From Marispirochaeta sp964554875 (GTDB taxonomy: Bacteria > Spirochaetota > Spirochaetia > JC444 > Marispirochaetaceae), in assembly GCA_964554875.1 (NCBI GenBank), contig CAZKQJ010000001.1:142007-206006 (forward strand): 64,000 bases of DNA. The letters are read 5' to 3'. Below the pieces are notes generated by a model. It saw nothing but the letters and a program-made list of their open reading frames with translations, ran no database searches and was not told the DNA's origin. The position numbers and the translations under genes were made by a program. Shown piece after piece: positions 33,711 through 40,998 of this stretch. Positions within the stretch are counted from its first letter, which is position 1; each line of letters begins with the position of its first letter.

Positions 33711-33732
33711 GTGGCCGCTTTAAGGAGGAACT

Positions 33733-35121
33733 ATGGCTACCCGTGTTTTTTTAAGCGAAGATGAAATGCCCAGGCAGTGGTACAACATTGCGGCGGATCT
33801 GCCGTCCCCGCTGCAGCCGCCCCTCGGGCCTGACGGAACCCCTGTGACCCCGGAGATGCTCGCACCCATATTTCCCATGTCCCTGATAGAGCAGGAGGTA
33901 AGCCGGGAGCGGTGGATCAATATTCCCGAGGAGGTTCTGGGTATCCTCGCCAAGTGGCGGCCTTCGCCCCTGCACCGGGCCCATTCCCTGGAGAAGTTCC
34001 TTGGAACCCCCGCGCGGATCTATTACAAGAACGAAAGCGTCTCTCCCGCGGGCAGTCACAAACCCAATACCGCAGTGGCCCAGGCCTACTATAACAAGCA
34101 GGCCGGGGTAAAACGGCTCACCACCGAGACCGGAGCCGGCCAGTGGGGCAGCGCTCTTGCCTTTGCCTCCGCCCAGTTCGGCCTGGAGTGCAAGGTCTTC
34201 ATGGTGCGCATAAGCTTTGACCAGAAACCCTACCGAAAGCTGATGATGCAGACCTGGGGTGCCGACTGCGTGCCCAGCCCCAGTATGGAGACCCAGGCGG
34301 GCAGGGATGTCCTGGCAAAATATCCCGATACCCCCGGCAGCCTCGGCATAGCCATCAGCGAGGCTGTGGAAGCGGCGGTTACCGATCCCGGAGGGGAGAC
34401 CAAGTACAGCCTGGGGAGCGTTCTGAACCATGTCATGCTCCACCAGACAGTAATCGGTCTTGAAACTAAGAAGCAGCTGGAGAAGTTCGGCGAGAAGCTC
34501 CCGGACATCGTTATCGGATGCGCCGGCGGGGGCAGTAACTTTGCCGGACTGGCCTTTCCCTTTGCCCATGAAAAGATCAACGGCGCGGACATAGATATTA
34601 TTCCCGTTGAGCCTTCCAGCTGTCCCACCCTGACCAGGGGACCCTTTGCATATGATCTGGGGGATTTTTCCGGTATGACCCCTCTTTTACCGATGCACAC
34701 CCTGGGGCACAATTTTGTGGCCCCCCCGATACATGCCGGGGGACTCCGCTATCACGGTATGGCGCCGCTGGTCTCCCAGGCGGTGGTGGAGGGACTCCTG
34801 AATCCCCGGTCCATTCATCAGCTCGAATGCTACGAAGCTGCCATGACCTTCGCTCGGACAGAAGGTATCATCGTCGCACCGGAAACGAGCCATGCCGTCG
34901 CAGGTGCCATTCAGGAGGCCAATCGGGCCCGGGAAGAGGGCAAGGAGAAGGTGATCGTCTTCAACCTCAGCGGCCACGGTCTGGTGGACCTTAAGGGTTA
35001 CGAGGCCTACATGAACGGCGAACTCCACGACTATGAGTTCCCCCAGGAGGAGCTGGATGAAAACCTGAAGGCCCTGGAGGGCTTTCCAAAAGCCGAGACG
35101 GTCAAGAGCGGAAAATGGTAG
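33733..35121 (+). CDS. trpB: Tryptophan synthase beta chain, TrpB2 type
   Basis: A 462-residue PLP enzyme of the TrpB2 subgroup, which condenses indole with serine. Seen: the PLP Lys in SPAGSHKPNTAV at about residue 110, ETGAGQWGSALAFA near 138, the glycine-rich phosphate site GCAGGGSNFAGLAF near 262, and the C-terminal Ser/Gly segment NLSGHGLVDLKGY. TrpB2 enzymes often act without TrpA. No other trp gene is in the window, so the enzyme may salvage free indole. AAGGAGG lies before the ATG. The promoter has an operator-like dyad. Confidence 0.92.
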   Translation: MATRVFLSEDEMPRQWYNIAADLPSPLQPPLGPDGTPVTPEMLAPIFPMSLIEQEVSRERWINIPEEVLGILAKWRPSPLHRAHSLEKFLGTPARIYYKNESVSPAGSHKPNTAVAQAYYNKQAGVKRLTTETGAGQWGSALAFASAQFGLECKVFMVRISFDQKPYRKLMMQTWGADCVPSPSMETQAGRDVLAKYPDTPGSLGIAISEAVEAAVTDPGGETKYSLGSVLNHVMLHQTVIGLETKKQLEKFGEKLPDIVIGCAGGGSNFAGLAFPFAHEKINGADIDIIPVEPSSCPTLTRGPFAYDLGDFSGMTPLLPMHTLGHNFVAPPIHAGGLRYHGMAPLVSQAVVEGLLNPRSIHQLECYEAAMTFARTEGIIVAPETSHAVAGAIQEANRAREEGKEKVIVFNLSGHGLVDLKGYEAYMNGELHDYEFPQEELDENLKALEGFPKAETVKSGKW

Positions 35122-35384
35122 AAGAAGGAGCCGGGTATCCGGATGCGAAGGAGCGCTATTGCCGGCGCCTGGGGCATCCGGTACCCTTCCGGTACTGCCG
35201 GCTTACCGCAGACAGCACCGCCTGCAGCGCTATAGGGGAGTGCTGGGCTGGGGACCCCGAGGTGCGGGATCTTGCAGCAAAACTCACAGAGTCCGGATCG
35301 AAAATTCCTGCGCCCCCCAAGTCCGCCCAGCTCTACGAGCTGATACGCCGGGCGAGGGAAGTGAGATCCGGAACTGCTGAATAA
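35115..35384 (+). CDS. Small four-cysteine protein coupled to trpB2
   Basis: An 89-residue protein that starts inside the last codons of trpB2 (overlap of seven bases), so it is probably translationally coupled. It has Cys at about 16, 28, 36 and 43, in ERYCRRLGHPVPFRYC and then TACSAIGECW, which look like ligands for a metal ion. The remainder is short and helical. I do not recognise a named family. The Cys spacing and coupling argue that it is a real gene rather than read-through. Confidence 0.6.
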   Translation: MVEEGAGYPDAKERYCRRLGHPVPFRYCRLTADSTACSAIGECWAGDPEVRDLAAKLTESGSKIPAPPKSAQLYELIRRAREVRSGTAE

Positions 35385-35393
35385 TCCCCGCCC

Positions 35394-35423
35394 TTGATCG
35401 AGGGTACGTTCCGGGGATATACT
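35394..35423 (+). promoter_or_regulatory. Promoter of the MFS gene at 35435
   Basis: TTGATC (35394-35399), an 18-base spacer and TATACT (35418-35423). It ends 11 bases before the ATG, which has no Shine-Dalgarno, so the leader would be only about five bases. Confidence 0.55.
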
Positions 35424-35434
35424 CCCTTCCTATT

Positions 35435-36775
35435 ATGCGATTTGAGTCACGTGGTGCTGGTGTACCTTTTCACCCGCGCCGTTTTTCTTTTTTTTACGGC
35501 TGGATAATCCTCGGTCTCTCTTCCCTCGGCATGCTGATGAGCATTCCCGGGCAGACCATGGGTGTCTCTGTATTTACTGACCACCTCATGGAGGCCCTGG
35601 ACTTGAGCCGGGTACATTTGAGCCTTGCCTATCTGCTGGGAACGGTGGGAAGCGCCCTTATTCTTGCCCAGGCGGGTAAGCTTCTGGACCGCATCGGAGC
35701 CCGACTTATGGGCACCGCGGTGGTTTTGCTTTTGGGGCTGACCCTCTTCGGGGTTTCCGCCATTGACGGCATCCGTTCCCTTATCTTCCGGATTATTCCC
35801 TTCGCCGGAGATGTGTTCATCGGTTTTTTGCTTATTTCCGTGGGCTTCTTTTTTATGCGCTTTCTCGGTCAGGGGGTCCTTACACTCCTGAGCCGGAACA
35901 TGGCGATGAAGTGGTTCGACCGCCGGAGGGGTCTTGCCAACGCGGTTATCGGAATAGTCGTGAGCTTCGGTTTTTCCGCCGCGCCCATGCTGCTTCACGT
36001 TCTTATCGAGGACTTCGGCTGGCGCGGAGCCATGCGGGTCATGGGGATGGTTCTGCTCTTCGGTTTTTCCGGAATATTTCTTCTCCTTGCCAGAGACAAT
36101 CCCTTTATCTGCGGGTTGCGTCCGGATGGAGCCCCGGCCCCGGCGGATGAAGAGGATGATTCTGATGGCTTGACTCGGACCGGTCCCGACTACACCCTGT
36201 CCGAGGCCAGACGGACCCTTACCTTCTGGGTGTATGCCATGTCCCTTGTTCTTTTCAGTCTGGTAATAACTGCTGTTACCTTCCACATTATCTCGATTTA
36301 TGACGAAGCGGGTATGGGTGCGGAAAAGGCCGTCTCTATTTTTCTTCCCGCGGCGTTGATATCCCTGGTGTTCAATGTGGGGGCCAGCTGGGCCAGCGAC
36401 CGGATGCCCCTGAAAATATTTCTCTTCATGCTGCTTGCAGGCTTGCTTATCGAACTTGCCGCAGTAGCTTTTTTAAAGGACGGTGTATTCTATTTTCTGA
36501 TGATTCTGGGGCACGGTATAAGCGGCGGGATCATGAACCTTTTAAGTCCCGTTGCCTGGCCCCGGTTTTTCGGTATCAGGCACCTGGGATCGATCTCGGG
36601 TTTCGCCATGGGAATGACCGTGGCGGGATCCGCCGCCGGACCCTACCTCTTCAGCCTCTCACTTTCCCTTTTCGGCAGCTACTCCTATATCTGCTGGTCT
36701 TCGGCGGTTTTTGGCTTAATAATTTCGTTGTTGGCCCTTTTTTCCAAGGTTCCTGTTAAGGGACGCAGGGCATAA
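35435..36775 (+). CDS. MFS transporter (oxalate/formate antiporter-like class)
   Basis: A 446-residue membrane carrier with about 12 hydrophobic segments and a hydrophilic central loop near residues 230-252 rich in acidic residues. The loop 2-3 motif GKLLDRIGARLMG is near residue 78, and a Gly-rich late segment GHGISGGIMNLLSPVAWPRFFG is near 355-376. The substrate is unknown. It follows the TrpB2-linked genes after its own promoter, so a link to tryptophan or indole transport is only a guess. Confidence 0.8.
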   Translation: MRFESRGAGVPFHPRRFSFFYGWIILGLSSLGMLMSIPGQTMGVSVFTDHLMEALDLSRVHLSLAYLLGTVGSALILAQAGKLLDRIGARLMGTAVVLLLGLTLFGVSAIDGIRSLIFRIIPFAGDVFIGFLLISVGFFFMRFLGQGVLTLLSRNMAMKWFDRRRGLANAVIGIVVSFGFSAAPMLLHVLIEDFGWRGAMRVMGMVLLFGFSGIFLLLARDNPFICGLRPDGAPAPADEEDDSDGLTRTGPDYTLSEARRTLTFWVYAMSLVLFSLVITAVTFHIISIYDEAGMGAEKAVSIFLPAALISLVFNVGASWASDRMPLKIFLFMLLAGLLIELAAVAFLKDGVFYFLMILGHGISGGIMNLLSPVAWPRFFGIRHLGSISGFAMGMTVAGSAAGPYLFSLSLSLFGSYSYICWSSAVFGLIISLLALFSKVPVKGRRA

Positions 36776-36798
36776 TGCATAACATTTGGAGGGTTGTG

Positions 36799-37449
36799 AT
36801 GCCAGGAAAAACTGGTTTTACACGTCTGATCGTATTTTTCTCCCTGTTTGCGGTATCCGGCGCAGTTTCTGCCCAGGATATTTCTACTGATCTGGCTGTG
36901 CCTGTTATCAGATTAGAGAAACATTTAATGAGTCTCGATTATTATGATCAATTTCTTGGTGGCGACCACATTTTCGAAGATTATATGTATGAGATATTCC
37001 GGATCAACCAGGGAGATTTTGACGAAGGGGAGGGTGTGGTTCTGGAAGTCATGTTCGGGCAGGATGGAAGTTTGCTGTTTGAACAGGCGCTGCTTTCAGC
37101 CACTGAACGGCAGTCGCGATGGTGGATGATACACCTGAGCAGTAGAGATTATGAAATCTATTATGAAGTAGAAGTTCATGATTCCGGAGTCAGCTATTTC
37201 CGCTTTGTTGTCCCTTACTCTATGAACTTGGTTGTAGAGATGGCCGAGTTTACGGGACTCGTCGACCTTGTTGATTATGCAGAGGACGAAAGTTATCAGT
37301 CCTGGCATACATTATCCTCAGGAAGTGAGTATTTGATTCTGGAATATTACGACTTGGCGAAGGATACAGTAATTCATATTGCTGTAGAAGATATTATAGA
37401 TGACTATTCTTCGGGAGAGAATTTTGTAATAGGGATCCGAGAGGATTGA
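36799..37449 (+). CDS. Orphan secreted protein
   Basis: A 216-residue protein with a clear signal peptide (MPGKTGFTRLIVFFSLFAV, cleavage after VSA near residue 26). The mature part is acidic and rich in Tyr and Asp and shows no motif I recognise. Base and codon use are visibly more AT-rich than the neighbours (many TAT, GAT, TTA and AGA codons), which may mean recent acquisition or relaxed selection. The start at 36799 follows GGAGGG. An in-frame ATG at 36775 has no such site. Confidence 0.65.
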   Translation: MPGKTGFTRLIVFFSLFAVSGAVSAQDISTDLAVPVIRLEKHLMSLDYYDQFLGGDHIFEDYMYEIFRINQGDFDEGEGVVLEVMFGQDGSLLFEQALLSATERQSRWWMIHLSSRDYEIYYEVEVHDSGVSYFRFVVPYSMNLVVEMAEFTGLVDLVDYAEDESYQSWHTLSSGSEYLILEYYDLAKDTVIHIAVEDIIDDYSSGENFVIGIRED

Positions 37450-37452
37450 TAT

Positions 37453-38907
37453 TCAGGATTTTAACCGTTTCACTTTCTCCAGATACAGCTCCATCTCGAA
37501 TTTCCGCTTCAGACCCTTTGCTCCCATGGGCCTGATTTTTCCGAAGAGTGGCCGTTCCGGGAAGGGACGGTCGTGTCTGCCGAAAACCCAGGCAATTCCG
37601 GCATAGCCGTTGCAGTCCCTGCCGTCGATGCTGTAGGTATCGTTCAGTTCGAGCAGCAGCCTGTAGGCTTCCCGCCAGTCCGGCATCCACTGGATAAGCC
37701 GTTTTCCCCAATACATGCGCATATATCCATGCATCTTGCCGGTGAGAAGGAGTTCCTTCTGAGCTGCATTCCAGAAGGGATCTCCGGTTTCCCCGGCCAC
37801 CAGCTGCTCCTTGGTGTAGACTTCGGGTCTTTCGTCACCGGCGTGGCTGTCAAGGCTCTCCTGTGCCCAGGGGGGAACGGCATCGGGGTTGTCGCAGGAG
37901 GGATTGAAAAGGCAGAAGTTGATTGCCAGTTCCCGGCGGACAATCAGCTGTTCAAGGAATGCCGAAGCTCCTTCCGTCAGCCGTAAATCCTCCCGGGAGG
38001 CAGCCATGACCGCCAGGGCGGCGCTTACAGGAGACAGATTGCCGAAGTGCAGGTAGGGGGAGAGTTCCGACTGAATGTTGAGCCCCGGATCGTTGCGGGA
38101 ATCATGATAGTGGGAAAGATTCCCGGCGAGGAAATTGTCTATCCTCTTCCAGGCCTCCACCTCACCGCCGGGCATCTCATTCACTGGAAAAACCGTCTCC
38201 CGTATACCGAAGGCCCCCATGTTTTTCAGCACAGTTTCCGGTTTTATGGAACGGAAGGGCCGGAAGGGCGGAGCTTCAGCGGACTTTCGGGGATTCCTCA
38301 GAACCGGCAGGGGGCCCACTGGTGCAAGGTACAGGTCGATAAGCCTCTGGAGTTTTCGCCGCAGGGTCGCGGCGGAATATTCCTCCTTGTCGCTGGCCTG
38401 AAAAGGGGGAACCACCACATCGCTGTCCAGCTGAATCATCGGCTGGACAAGTCTATCCGCGATCTTCCGCCGCCATTGCCTTTGTACTGCTGTATAGCCG
38501 CTGTCGCAGACCACGCAGGCCGCCTCCTTCGCAGCCCGGGGAATTCCCTCCTCGGGAGAAACCAGATCCACGATAAGGGGTATGCCCAGGCTTTCCAGGG
38601 ATACCTCGAGCTCAATCAGACCCTGGAGCAAAAAGGAAAAATGCCGGCTGTTTGCTCCGGGATAGTCCGGCACCAGACAGAAGCAGGCGTAGAGGGGAAG
38701 GTCCAGGGTGTTGGCAGTCATGACAGCTGCGGCCAGTGCATGATTGTCACGGACTCTGAGGGCCTGCTGAACCCAGAGAAGGACGAAGTGCGAATTACGG
38801 GTAGTACTGCCTGGATAAATACGGATTCTGGAGCCGAAAATCTTTTTAAGCTCCTCCTCCGGGACGGACAGGGATGACCGGGATGCTGCAGTATCGCTTG
38901 TGTTCAT
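37453..38907 (-). CDS. phr: Class II CPD photolyase (deoxyribodipyrimidine photo-lyase)
   Basis: A 484-residue FAD photolyase that splits UV-induced cyclobutane pyrimidine dimers using light. Seen: an N-terminal antenna-type alpha/beta domain (about 40-190), and a C-terminal helical FAD domain with SELSPYLHFGNLSP near 280, RRELAINFC near 325, and the class II signature LNDTYSIDGRDCNGYAGIAWVFG near 430-452 followed by RPLFGKIRPMG. Its start overlaps the stop of the XRE-B12 regulator by four bases (ATGA), so the two are co-transcribed and the regulator probably controls it. Confidence 0.93.
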   Translation of the reverse strand: MNTSDTAASRSSLSVPEEELKKIFGSRIRIYPGSTTRNSHFVLLWVQQALRVRDNHALAAAVMTANTLDLPLYACFCLVPDYPGANSRHFSFLLQGLIELEVSLESLGIPLIVDLVSPEEGIPRAAKEAACVVCDSGYTAVQRQWRRKIADRLVQPMIQLDSDVVVPPFQASDKEEYSAATLRRKLQRLIDLYLAPVGPLPVLRNPRKSAEAPPFRPFRSIKPETVLKNMGAFGIRETVFPVNEMPGGEVEAWKRIDNFLAGNLSHYHDSRNDPGLNIQSELSPYLHFGNLSPVSAALAVMAASREDLRLTEGASAFLEQLIVRRELAINFCLFNPSCDNPDAVPPWAQESLDSHAGDERPEVYTKEQLVAGETGDPFWNAAQKELLLTGKMHGYMRMYWGKRLIQWMPDWREAYRLLLELNDTYSIDGRDCNGYAGIAWVFGRHDRPFPERPLFGKIRPMGAKGLKRKFEMELYLEKVKRLKS

Positions 38908-39803
38908 GGGCTGTATACCCTGATTTGTGTGAGTTCTTCTGCAAGCCGCAGCCCCTCGTGCAAGGAGCCTGCAATGTAATCGGCCGGCAGGTTTTTTCGG
39001 CCCCTTTTTTCTTCCGAGAAGGCCTTTCCTCCCAGGACGATCGGTATGCGGGCAAGCCGCTCTTCCCGGCGCAGCCTGTGGATCAGCAGTTCACCGGAGT
39101 CCCTGTTTTCACTGAGGGTGGCGGAGAATGCCAGCAGGTGGGGACGGGCGGAGAGGGCAAGGGATACCAGCTGGTCTGTCGGAACCTTGTCTCCCAGAAA
39201 AAAGGCCCGCCAGCCGGCCTGCTCAAGCAGATCCCGCAGCATTCTGATTCCGATGCTGTGGCTCTCCCCCGGAACGGTGGCACAGATACAGAGTTTGTCC
39301 GATGGCGGGGCCTTGGGATATTTCGTTCGCAGGCGATCCATGAATCCCTCCACCCCGTGACTGATTATATGCTCCTCCGCCACTGAAATATTGCCCCCCG
39401 CCCAGAGTTCGCCTGTCAGGATCAGGAGAGGTTCAAGAATATCCAGGTAGATTTCGGCCATGTGTGTCCCGGAGACGACCAGACTCTCCAGGCTCTCCCA
39501 GGCGTCCAGTTCCCTGCCTTCCAGAATTCTTCTGAGGATCTCGTCAGGCCTGGGTTTCGCAGCTGCCTGTCCCTCACCTCCCCCTGCGGATCCCGGGCCT
39601 GTCCGGACCCCCAGCATCCTGTCCAGGGAAGCATTGAAAAGTTCCGCCAGGGCCACCAGTTTCTGCTGGTCCGGAAAACGGCTGTTGTTCTCATAATTGG
39701 CTATTGTTGTCTGTCCTACCTTCAAAACCCGGGCAACCTGTTTCTGGCTCATTCCGTTTTTCTTGCGGTAGTAGCGCAGCCACTGTCCGAATTGCTGTTC
39801 CAT
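38904..39803 (-). CDS. XRE helix-turn-helix / B12-binding-domain regulator (predicted cobalamin photoreceptor)
   Basis: A 299-residue protein. Residues about 6-65 are an XRE-type HTH (KNGMSQKQVARVLKVGQTTI). A Gly/Ala-rich linker (68-83) follows, then a four-helix cobalamin cap (about 85-160) with W134-x9-E144-H145, the CarH/MetH-type cap signature, and a B12-binding Rossmann domain (about 168-299) with E180-S-H182-S-I-G185 in place of DxHxxG, keeping the axial His. CarH regulators have a MerR-type HTH, so this is a different fusion. The residue after W134 is Ala, where Thermus CarH has its upper-ligand His. The start at 39803 is chosen for GGAG at seven bases. It forms an operon with the photolyase gene and probably autoregulates. 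Confidence 0.85.
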   Translation of the reverse strand: MEQQFGQWLRYYRKKNGMSQKQVARVLKVGQTTIANYENNSRFPDQQKLVALAELFNASLDRMLGVRTGPGSAGGGEGQAAAKPRPDEILRRILEGRELDAWESLESLVVSGTHMAEIYLDILEPLLILTGELWAGGNISVAEEHIISHGVEGFMDRLRTKYPKAPPSDKLCICATVPGESHSIGIRMLRDLLEQAGWRAFFLGDKVPTDQLVSLALSARPHLLAFSATLSENRDSGELLIHRLRREERLARIPIVLGGKAFSEEKRGRKNLPADYIAGSLHEGLRLAEELTQIRVYSP

Positions 39804-39819
39804 ATATACTCCAGAATTA

Positions 39820-39848
39820 AAATAACACGAAACGTGAAAGAAGGTCAA
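39820..39848 (-). promoter_or_regulatory. Promoter of the regulator-photolyase operon with palindrome in its spacer
   Basis: Minus strand: TTGACC (39848-39843), a 17-base spacer and TTATTT (39825-39820). CACG-TTT-CGTG (39836-39826) is a perfect 4+4 palindrome lying in the spacer against the -10 box, a position where a bound repressor would block RNA polymerase. Confidence 0.55.
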
Positions 39849-39891
39849 AATATTTCTTGCATTATGGCATTATGTAATATATTTTGTCTGT

Positions 39892-40998
39892 ATGGCTGCA
39901 AACAAAACTCCAGGAATACTGTTTCCGGCCCTGCTGCTGGTACTGATTCTTGCAGGATGCCGGGGCCGGGACTCGGTATCCGCTGCGACCTGGAATCCCG
40001 CTAACGCCGATACTCCGCCGCCGGCTGTGGAGGTCGTTGCCGTGGAACAGGGAAAACTCTATAACAGCATCGGTTCAAGCGGGACTGTGCGGGGCAGAAA
40101 AGAGGCCCGTATAGTGAGCTCAAGCCAGGGAATGGTCAGGTCTTTTCCGGTGCGTCTAGGTCAGATGGTCGGGGAAGGGGATGTTATTCTCCGTCTGGAT
40201 GATGAACTCGCCTCCTACGCAGCAGAACAGGCCAGGACGGGATGGGAGATTGCCAGGGCTGACCTGGAGGTACTGAGCTCCCTTTATGACAGGGGAAACG
40301 CCTCCCGGGTTGATCTTGAGCGGGCCAGAAGCAGCGAGCGTGGTGCCCGGGCCGCCTATGACCAGAGTCTCAGAATCCTTGAAGACAGAACAATCCGCAG
40401 TCCCATGGATGGACACATAATCTGGATCGATGAGAACGCCTCTCCCGGGAACTACCTCAACAGCGGCAGGATGATCGCGCTGGTGGCGGATATTTCGGGT
40501 TTTACAATGATGCTTGAACTGGGAGAACGGCAGATAGGGCTTGTCGGTCCCGGGGCCAGGGCGGAGATTCATGTACAGGCGGCAGCAGATTCTACCTTTG
40601 CGGGTGTAGTGGAGGCGGTGGCGGCCGGCAGCGACGGTTTGACGGCGGCGTACCAGGTGAGCCTTTCCTTCGCAGCGCCGCTGGAATCCGGGGTCAAACC
40701 GGGAATGGCAGCCCGGGTGCTAATGGAAAGCAACCTGGAGGAAGAAGCTCTCCTTGTTCCCAATGCAGCTCTTTTCAGGGGCGGTTTGGGAAAAAGCGAG
40801 GTGTTTCTTCTTCGCGATGGATATGCCCGCCTGGTACCTGTGGATGTCTCGGAACGGCACGGTGATTTTGCGGCTGTCGGCATGGGCCTTGAAAAGGGGG
40901 ACCGGGTAATAGTATCGGGAACCCGGCGGCTCAGGGACGGGGATCCCGTCAGGGCGACGGAGGTTCGTCTTGTTCGAGAGGAGATACGGACCAGATGA
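39892..40998 (+). CDS. RND efflux periplasmic adaptor (membrane fusion protein), lipoprotein
   Basis: A 368-residue adaptor with a lipoprotein signal (hydrophobic stretch, then LAGC at about residue 23). The N-terminal biotinyl-lipoyl half-motif is near 60-100, a short alpha-hairpin at about 100-140, the second half-motif DRTIRSPMDGHIIWIDENASPG near 165-186, and a beta-barrel follows. It links the inner-membrane pump encoded next to an outer-membrane channel, which is not in the window. Its stop overlaps the pump gene by four bases. TATATT (39878-39883) lies eight bases before the ATG, and no Shine-Dalgarno is present. Confidence 0.88.
   Translation: MAANKTPGILFPALLLVLILAGCRGRDSVSAATWNPANADTPPPAVEVVAVEQGKLYNSIGSSGTVRGRKEARIVSSSQGMVRSFPVRLGQMVGEGDVILRLDDELASYAAEQARTGWEIARADLEVLSSLYDRGNASRVDLERARSSERGARAAYDQSLRILEDRTIRSPMDGHIIWIDENASPGNYLNSGRMIALVADISGFTMMLELGERQIGLVGPGARAEIHVQAAADSTFAGVVEAVAAGSDGLTAAYQVSLSFAAPLESGVKPGMAARVLMESNLEEEALLVPNAALFRGGLGKSEVFLLRDGYARLVPVDVSERHGDFAAVGMGLEKGDRVIVSGTRRLRDGDPVRATEVRLVREEIRTR

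Noticed and set aside
33632..33732. T-box or tryptophan leader peptide before trpB2
   Set aside because: No Trp-codon ORF and no T-box sequence; only a promoter and a dyad fit in this short gap.
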